NCBI GenBank assembly: GCA_014529385.2
Contig: CM043963.1
Span: 4,809,501-4,873,500 of the forward strand
Origin: Adiantum capillus-veneris
Taxonomy: Eukaryota > Streptophyta > Polypodiopsida > Polypodiales > Pteridaceae
Length of the DNA: 64,000 bases
Direction of reading: 5' to 3'
Shown: in pieces, positions 56,850 to 64,000 of the stretch
How the letters are laid out: the number at the start of each line of letters is the position of its first letter
Numbering within the stretch: the first letter of the stretch is position 1
Translations under genes and position numbers: made by a program
The notes under the pieces: model-generated
Database searches by the model: none
What the model was told of the DNA's origin: nothing
The model's input: the letters and a program-made list of their open reading frames with translations, nothing else

Positions 56850-59800
56850 AACTTTTGATCTCGCAACTTTCAGAGCTGAAGCAATCAGCATCTAGCACCC
56901 CCATTGGACTCTGTGGTGAACTGATGACTTCCACAATGCGACTTTGTGAGCAAGCGGAGACCAAAAGGGATGTTGTCTTCGCAGCATCTCATCCATGAGG
57001 CGTGTCCACTCCATCGCCTCTCTCTGGCACAATAAGTGAAGCATTTGGTGAAGACTGACCTAAATTTTCAACAAAAAATAAGAAGAAGACATCAATTTCA
57101 AGTTTGGCGGTTGAGGTTTGAGGAAACACAGAGAAAAACATGAGGACTTGAGCCATCAATATCTCGAGATCACATTCACTAGACAATCATCTTCATACCC
57201 ATACAAAAGAAAGAAAAGGGATACTTGGCGACCATGAAAACCTTTTGGAACAAAAAACATGTCCTTAGTATTCCAAACATCTCAATTTAGTTAAACACAT
57301 GAATGTGAGACCACCGTGCTCCTATATATGGCTACCTAATCAAACACTTTTGAAAATCCCTCTAGTTCACAAAAACTATGTGGAGGGACTTGCTCCTTCT
57401 TTTTGTCGCTCGAAAAATCTCACTCGCCATCTGGTAAGACTCCTCCTACTAGGTCTTGTCCCACTATCAAAGTCCTCCCCTGTTTGTGCGCAGATCATCA
57501 AATACAAGCACGTCACCTTTGAAAAAGGTCGGTTGTATTCAATATGTTTGCTTGTTGCTTGAGGCTTGCATAAGCAGTTCTATATCTATGTCTACTTAAC
57601 GAACAAGTGAGATTCCCGTTGTCTTCGACGTTGGTGTGCCTATGACATCAAGAATAGGTAAAGAGAAATTTTTCAATGGAGAAGCTAAGACAAGCTATCC
57701 CATTCTCTGTGTCAACCTTGTCCACATCTCTTTAGTACATAGCTAGCTCATTAGAAGATAGCTAGGAAGAAGCTTGACAAGGATACTTCCATCAAGAGAA
57801 AAATCTCAAGCATCGTGAAAAGTAACCTTTGATATAGGTGTTGCAATCTATAGATCCCACGGTAGCTCCATGTCTTACTAGTCCTCTTAGTCTTATAGGC
57901 ACTTCCCTTCAAATTGGGAATCTGCAACAGTAGTAGTCATTCACCTCTGAAAATCACTTCCATTAAAATGCAACTCTTTAGTAGAGAGCAAGATTTTTGC
58001 CTCCATTAAAGAGCAACACTAAAGAAGAGAGCAAGGTGCAGTTTTTACATGAAGCTTGCAGTATAGAAGAGCAAGGGAATTGGTTGTCAAGCCATTCACC
58101 TTTAACAACTGCTACTAGTGCAGGTAGCAACTGTATCACTCAAGCTTCCTATGGAGAGGTAAGGGGGGTTCCCTCATAGGCCCTTTAAAGGCGGTTTGGG
58201 AGGACCCTTGAATTCCCAAACAGGTGCCCATACCAAGTCAATAGACCTATGAAAAAAGGATAGCTTGAAAAGTGGGCTCAATATAGCCCTTATGCATTCA
58301 CTTGTGAGACCCCTTAAGTGACCCATGGAAAGCCATCCATAGCTGCAAATAGAGAGGCGTCAGAGAGGAAGTGGGATCTCAAGAGTGTATTGTCCGCCCG
58401 TTCTCTCGTGTCACCTAATTTGTTATTGATCCAAGTTCTTGCAAATTAATAGTGGAGGTTTCCATAGACAGAGCAACACATTACAACAGCTTGGTGAGGT
58501 CACCGCAAAGAGCATTTTTCCATTAGGGGAAATTCTATTCTCTTACGGATGCACGTGGTATGGCTATTTTCCGACTAGTAAAGTCGATTCTCTCCATAGC
58601 CTGGAAAGCTGTAGCCATGACTTAGCTCAAAAGCTAATTTGTAAGCTCTTAGTTTGCAAGGTGTTTATTGGAGCGTGCCATTTCCAAAGGTCATCTTCCT
58701 TGCCATGACATCACTTAGTAATTGTCTTGCAAAGCAGAAGCCGACCATAGTCTGCTCCTGAATCTACCTTGTGTAAGAGTTAGGTATTGCAGAATTTATT
58801 TTTCGCTGCAAGATTATGACCGAGGGAGGTTTGTTATTTGTATCAAATCTCCAGAGAGAGGGCAATAAAGATATGCCCAATGTGCTAATATGCCCAAGGC
58901 AAATGTGACCACTGAAAGCCTATGTGTAGGATTATTTTGACTAAGACGTGATATACATTTCCTTTGGTGCCCATTTTTTCTGTAATTACTTCTATGTAGG
59001 TAGGAGTGCCAGACCACAACAACAAAGAACAAAGGCAGTACCGATTGGAAAACGTGTGTCTAAGAAGATCTAGTCTTGTGCTAATTTAAGCAGCGCAAGG
59101 AGAAAAAAAGAAAATAGACGACGTACAGCAAGATCTTTTTGAAAGCCTGAGAGGTGAAAAAACGGGGTATTGGAGCGAATCATCACAGTAGTTGAAGGTT
59201 GTAGGTTCTGGAGAGAATGAGGAGCTGGAAGAAATTGACATGCTCCATGGCAAAGTGCCTGGAGACATGCTCTCTGCTTCAATGGGTAATACCTGCTTCT
59301 TTCCGAAACACCTTGCTGAGGCTCCATGGATGATGGCATTGATTCTCGGGTTCGAAATCTAGGCTTTATATTTCCTCTAGTACAACATGGGCGATATGGC
59401 TTTTTTTAGTGTCAGAATATGGAACTTGTGACTGCAGTGAATGCCATTGACAGTAGCGGATGATCCCTTACGATGGTGATGGATTCTAGAATGAGCTTTA
59501 CTCCTTGCAGGTATTGGAACATTTACTCCTTGCACCAGGATGTATGGATCCAAGGTCTCTTCATCCATGTAGTCCTCAATTTTGTTTGCAGAATAGCAAA
59601 AAGATCACTTTTTTGTTGCCATGCTTGTGTGAGCTCTTTTCGGATTTGTAAAGATGCCCTTCTTTGTTGTAGCCCTTACTTTTATTTCCTTGTCCTTGCT
59701 CTTTGGGATCTTCTTGAGGGTTTTTGCTTGCGGAATATCAGGTAGATCAGCGTTTGTGCTGCCATGCTTGTGTGAGCTCTTTTGGGAATAGGACGCGAAG

Positions 59801-60027
59801 AAATTGATACGGGGCATGCCAGATCTTGTATGAGAGAGAAGGGGTTGAGTCCCAATGGTGGAGAGCTGATTATACTTCTAGTTTATAGTGCTCTTCTGAG
59901 TGAAATTTTGACCCAGCTACACCAGGAATAAGGGGAGTGGTGGTTGCAACCAACACTCTGTAGAGGCATCTTTACTTCGTTAGCGTAGAAGGCAAAATCG
60001 CAATACTGCCCTCTCGTTCGTCCACCT
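56849..60027. other. Intergenic region, no confident gene
   Basis: About 3.2 kb with only short open frames and no recognisable domain. It contains the second copy of a ~105-bp dispersed repeat (57493-57604; CTTGTTGCTTGAGG, CTATGTCTACTTAA). A short motif, GCCATGCTTGTGTGAGCTCTTTT, is repeated near 59618 and 59761. Confidence 0.5.
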
Positions 60028-60375
60028 GGCATCACTTTTCAAACGGGACTTTTATATTGATTGATCGCGCTTTTTTAATCATCACAGGGTCGCTCTCCAG
60101 ATGCAATCACCTACGCCTACGCAGGCATCTGCAAGGCATGCGAGTCAGCAGATCCAATCTCCTACGCAGCTATCTTGAAGGCATGCGGGTCAGCAGATGC
60201 TGGCATCACTTTTCAAACGGGACTTTTATATTGATTGATCGTGCTTTTTTAATCGTCACAGGGTCGCTCTCCAGATGCAATCACCTCGCCTATGCAGGCA
60301 TCCGCAAGGCATGCGGGTCAGCAGATCCAATCTCCTACGCAGCTATCTTGAAGGCATGCAGGTCAGCAAATGCTG
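60028..60375 (+). repeat. 174-bp tandem duplication at the start of the PPR array
   Basis: Two units start GGCATCACTTTTCAAACGGG at 60028 and 60202, with few differences. Each contains one SPDAIT..KAC unit. Further ~155-bp units follow to about 60700. Confidence 0.8.
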
Positions 60376-62760
60376 TCTCTCGGCTTTTTTCAGCGGATGC
60401 AAAGCGGGGGCCTCTCTCCAGATGCAGTCACACAAGCGTGCATCTTGAAGGCATCTGGCTGCCAATGCTTTGGTTGATACATATGCATGCAATTTCCTAC
60501 GCAGTTCAAGGCATGCAGGTCAGCAGATGCCGTCTCTCGGCTGGTTTCAGCGGATGCAAAACGGGGGCCTCTCTCCAGATGCAATCACACAAACGTGCAT
60601 CTTGAAGGCATGTTGCTACCAATGCTTTGGTCGATACATATGCCTGCAATCTCCTACGCCGGCATCTTGAAGGCATGCAGCAGATGCCGTCTCTCGGCTC
60701 TTGTCAGCGGATGCAAAGCGGTGGCCTCTCTCCAGATGCGCATCTTGAAGGCATGTGGTTGTACGCAAGATGCCGATATGGGCTTGAAAATTCACTTTAA
60801 TAGGGGTTGTTGCCGTGCTTGCCAATGCCTTGGTCGAATGTGGTGCGGGATGTTGTCTCTTGGAATGCTATGATTGCAGGATATGCCCGACATGGGCCGC
60901 GCCGAGAGCTCTGGGTTGTTGATATGGGCTTCAAAATTCGCTCTCTTATTGTTAGTCAAGGGATGTTGCAAGATTATGTCATGCTTGGCAATGCCTTGGT
61001 CGATACGTATGCTAAATGTGATGCACTTCAAAAAGCACAAAATGTGCATGAGAAGCTTTCTGTCCGGAATGCCGTCTCTTGGAGTGCATTGATTGCGGGA
61101 TATGCACAACAAGAGCAGGGACAAAAAGCTCTCTGCTGTTTTCAGTGGATGCAAAGTGAGGGCCCAATCACCTACACAGCCATTTTGAAGGCATGCGGGT
61201 CAGCAGATGCAATCACCTACGCAAGCATCCTGAAGGCATGCATCTCTACGCAAGATGTTGATATGGGCTTAAAAATGCACTCTGATATTGTTAGTTAAGG
61301 ATTGTTGCAAGAAATTGTCGTGCTTGGCAATGCCTTGGTTGATACGTATGCTAAATGTGGTGCACTTTAGAAAGAACAAAACGTGTCTGAGGAGCTTCCT
61401 CTCTCGAATACCGTCTCTTGGAGTGCATTGATTGCAACATACGCACAACAGGAGCAGGGCCAAAAAGCTCTCCGCTATTTTCAGCGGATGCCAAGCGGGG
61501 GCCTCTCTCCAGATGCAATTACACACGCATGCATCTTCAAAGCATGTAGCTGTACGCAAGATGTCGATATGGGCATGAAAATTCACTTTAATAGGGGTTG
61601 TTGCAAAAAATTACCGTGCTTGGCAATGCCTTGGTCGATATGTATGCCAAATGTGGTGCTGGATGTTGTCTCTTGGAACGCTACAACTGCAGGATATGCC
61701 CCACATGGGCCGCGCCGGGAGTTTTGGGCTGTTGATATGGGCTTAAAAATTCACTCTCATATTGTTAGTCAAGGGCTGTTTCAAAAAAATTTCATGCTTG
61801 GCAATGCCTTGGTTGATACGTATGATGAATGTGGTGCACTTCAGAAAGCACAGAACGTGCTTGAGGAGCTTCCTGCCCCGAATGCCGTCCATTGGAGTGC
61901 ATTGATTGTGGATACGCACAACAGGAGCAGGGAAAGAAAGCTCTCGGCTGTTTTCAGCGGATGCAAAGTGAGCGCCTCTTTCGGATGCAAAGTGAGCGCC
62001 TCTTTCCAGATGCAATTACCTACGCGTGCATCTTAAAGGCGGCTTAAAAATTCGCTCTGACATTGTTATTCAAGGGATGTTGTAAAAAATTCTCGTGCTT
62101 GGCAATGCCTTGGTCGATACGTATGTTAAATGTGGTGCACTTCAGAAAGCACAGAACGTGCCTGAGGAGCTTCTTGTCTCGATGGCAGGCAGGGTCTCTC
62201 CAGATGCAATCACCTACGCCTACACGTGCATCTCAAAGGCATGCGGGTCAGGAGATGCAATTGCAGGCTCGGTCTCTCTCTTGATGCAGTCAACTGCGCT
62301 TGCGCACGCATCTGGAAGGCATGTGGGTCAATAGATGCAATCACCTACGCAGCCATCTTGAAGGCATGCGGATCAACGGATGCAATCACCTACGCATCCA
62401 TAGATGCAATCACCTAAGTACGCATTGTGAAGGCATGCGGTTCTACGCAAGATGTTGATATGGGCTTAAAAATTCACTCTGATGTTGTTAGTCAAGGGTT
62501 TTTGCAAGAACTTGTCGTGCTTGGCAATGCCTTGGTCGATATGTAGTGGTATAGAAAGCACAAAACGTGTCTGAGGAGCTTCTTGTTTCGAATGCTGTCT
62601 CTTGGAGTGATTGATTACGAGATACGCACAATAGGAGTAGGGCCAAAAAGCACTCGGCTGTTTTCAGTGGATGCAAAGAGGGGGCCTTGATCTATACGTA
62701 TGCTAAATGTGGTGCACTTTAGAAAGCACAAAACATGCCTGAGGAGCTTTCTGTCACGAA
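60028..62760 (+). pseudogene. Decayed PLS-type PPR array
   Basis: Repeated PPR motifs are scattered over all three forward frames: SPDAITYA..ILKACGSA, HFNRGCC..L.CLAMPWS-type shifted copies, LGNALVDTYAKCGALQKAQN, NAVSWSALIAGYAQQEQGQK and ALCCFQWMQSEG. The longest readable parts are 60807-61298 and 61383-62036. PPR proteins bind organelle RNA, and PLS-class members guide RNA editing. Here no ATG-to-stop frame spans more than ~220 codons, and units are tandemly duplicated and frameshifted, so this is a pseudogene or several fragments. No E/DYW editing domain is seen. Confidence 0.82.
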
Positions 62761-62933
62761 ATGATCATGAACATTGAGCTTGACAAAACTCTAACACTCC
62801 TTGCGGTTTTTGGCGAGGTACCCCTTTGAAGCACTACGATCGGTATCCAATCTTTGTGGAGGTACACTTGTGACCATGACGATCGGTATCCCAAACACTA
62901 TCAGGTAGAAAAACCTAACACGCTTTCATGAAA

Positions 62934-62936
<3 letters not shown>

Positions 62937-63031
<95 letters not shown>
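62937..63031. repeat. Compound (TC)n(CA)n microsatellite
   Basis: A (TC)10-like run continues directly into a long (CA)n with a short TATA interruption near 63001. No LINE tail is attached. Confidence 0.9.
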
Positions 63032-63224
63032 TCAGTTTCCAATATTTTACTCGATCTTCATTCGATGCGAATGTAGCTAATGAAGCACTTTAGTTAATCA
63101 TTGATGGAATCTACTATTTGTAGTAAATCCATGTTTTCCTAAGGAGAATGTCTATACTTCCAAGCTTGGGTTAGATTCACTTGTCATCATACCCATTTCT
63201 CAAATTTCTCCAAAGGAAAGAGCA

Positions 63225-63470
63225 AGACGAGCAAGCAATATTGTGATGGGCACTACTCTTGTGGACATGTATGCGGAGAGTGGCACCCTTTCCACGGCTC
63301 AAGATGTGCTCCTTCTTGGGATGCAGTGTCTTAGAGTATGTTGATCGCAAGATATGCACAGGAGGGCCAAGGTAATGAAGCCTTGAATTTCTTTTAATGC
63401 ATGCAAAGCGAGGGAATTCTTTCAAATATTGTGACATATATTTGCGTCTTAAAACCCGGGGGATTGACCA
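63225..63470 (+). pseudogene. Separate PPR fragment
   Basis: It reads NIVMGTTLVDMYAESGTL and then, after frameshifts, RYAQEGQGNEALNF and MQSEGILSNIVTYICVLK. This is one PLS-like unit, more diverged from the array to the left. It carries stops. Confidence 0.65.
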
Positions 63471-63675
63471 TGGAAAACGTACCATGCTACGTAGCGGCGA
63501 GGAGGGGGGTTATGCAACAATTTAGATTAAGTGTATAAGTTAAGATTTCCCTTCTAAAATTATGAGGAGAGAGAGGGGGGATATAAGTCTCACTTGAGAG
63601 GGGAGAGGGAAAGGGAAAGGAGAAGAGGTAGAGATGTATTGAAAAGAGATAAACATTCTCTATATGGAGTCTATT

Positions 63676-64000
63676 AATAACATATATCTCCATTGACATA
63701 TATAGATAGAGATGTCCATGAGTGTATCAAATATCCACATTAATAGCACAATTCCCAAATGATGTCAATTTAAAGTTAAGTCTTTGATATTATAAGCCCT
63801 ATAAGCCCTAAATCCTTTTCACATAACTTAAGTTTATTTGCACTCACATGCTCTCATCAAGAAGATTCCCTAACGACTACCAATAACATATATCTCCATT
63901 GGCATGTATAGATAGAGATGTCCATGAATGTATGATATGTGCACATTGCTAGCACAATATTTGTAATTTTCATATGATGTCAATTAAAAGTTAATCTTTG
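63676..64000 (+). repeat. Duplicated ~110-bp AT-rich segment
   Basis: Two copies start ATAACATATATCTCCATTG near 63676 and 63882 and share AGATAGAGATGTCCATGA and ATGATGTCAATT, about 205 bp apart. The second runs to the window edge. Confidence 0.8.

Noticed and set aside
59473-59745. 90-codon frame with hydrophobic C-terminal half as a small membrane protein
   Set aside because: No start context, no homology I recognise, and it overlaps a short local duplication; too weak to call.

Overview
This window looks like nuclear DNA of a land plant. The evidence is a spliced malectin-like/LRR receptor kinase gene with GT-AG introns, plant-type Ty3 retrotransposons, a CACTA transposon end and PLS-type PPR repeats. 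The style of the PPR array (SPDAITYA..ILKACGS), the very long transposon-filled intron and the LINE type suggest a fern or other seedless plant, but that is inference. Almost everything outside the one intact gene is mobile DNA, much of it nested.

Region 1 (1-28135) is a stack of transposons. A CACTA (En/Spm) element, whose right end (28135) and a transposase remnant are visible, is cut by a minus-strand Ty3 element, here element A (1-26761; its 3' LTR lies left of the window). Element A is itself split by two plus-strand insertions. Element B (2056-13043) is an 11-kb Ty3/Tat-like element with 2.6-kb LTRs, two RNase H domains and two in-frame stops. Element C (14343-19876) is non-autonomous, with LTRs of only 119 and 131 bp, an initiator-Met primer site and a perfect CGTAT target duplication.

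Region 2 (28136-30835) is intergenic and holds (GA)n arrays with 3' scraps of a LINE family.

Region 3 (30836-50779) is one receptor kinase gene. I could join 15 exons into a 948-codon frame with every splice phase matching. Its seventh intron is 13.2 kb and holds a nest of LINEs plus an LTR element (D, 35195-43699). The near full-length LINE E sits inside the (TC)n microsatellite of element D's 5' LTR.

Region 4 (50780-60027) has further LINE copies flanked by (GA)n, a set of GC-rich hairpin repeats and otherwise unassigned sequence.

Region 5 (60028-64000) is a decayed, internally duplicated PPR array followed by simple repeats and a duplicated AT-rich segment.

The main hunt result is the LINE family. 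About ten copies on both strands end 3' in (TC)n or (TTTC)n tracts, and most of those with a visible 5' junction also begin directly in a (TC)n array. They share a 3' hairpin with apparently compensating base changes, and in the longest copy ORF1 and ORF2 are in one frame separated by a single TAG. This fits a LINE that targets, or is primed from, TC microsatellites.
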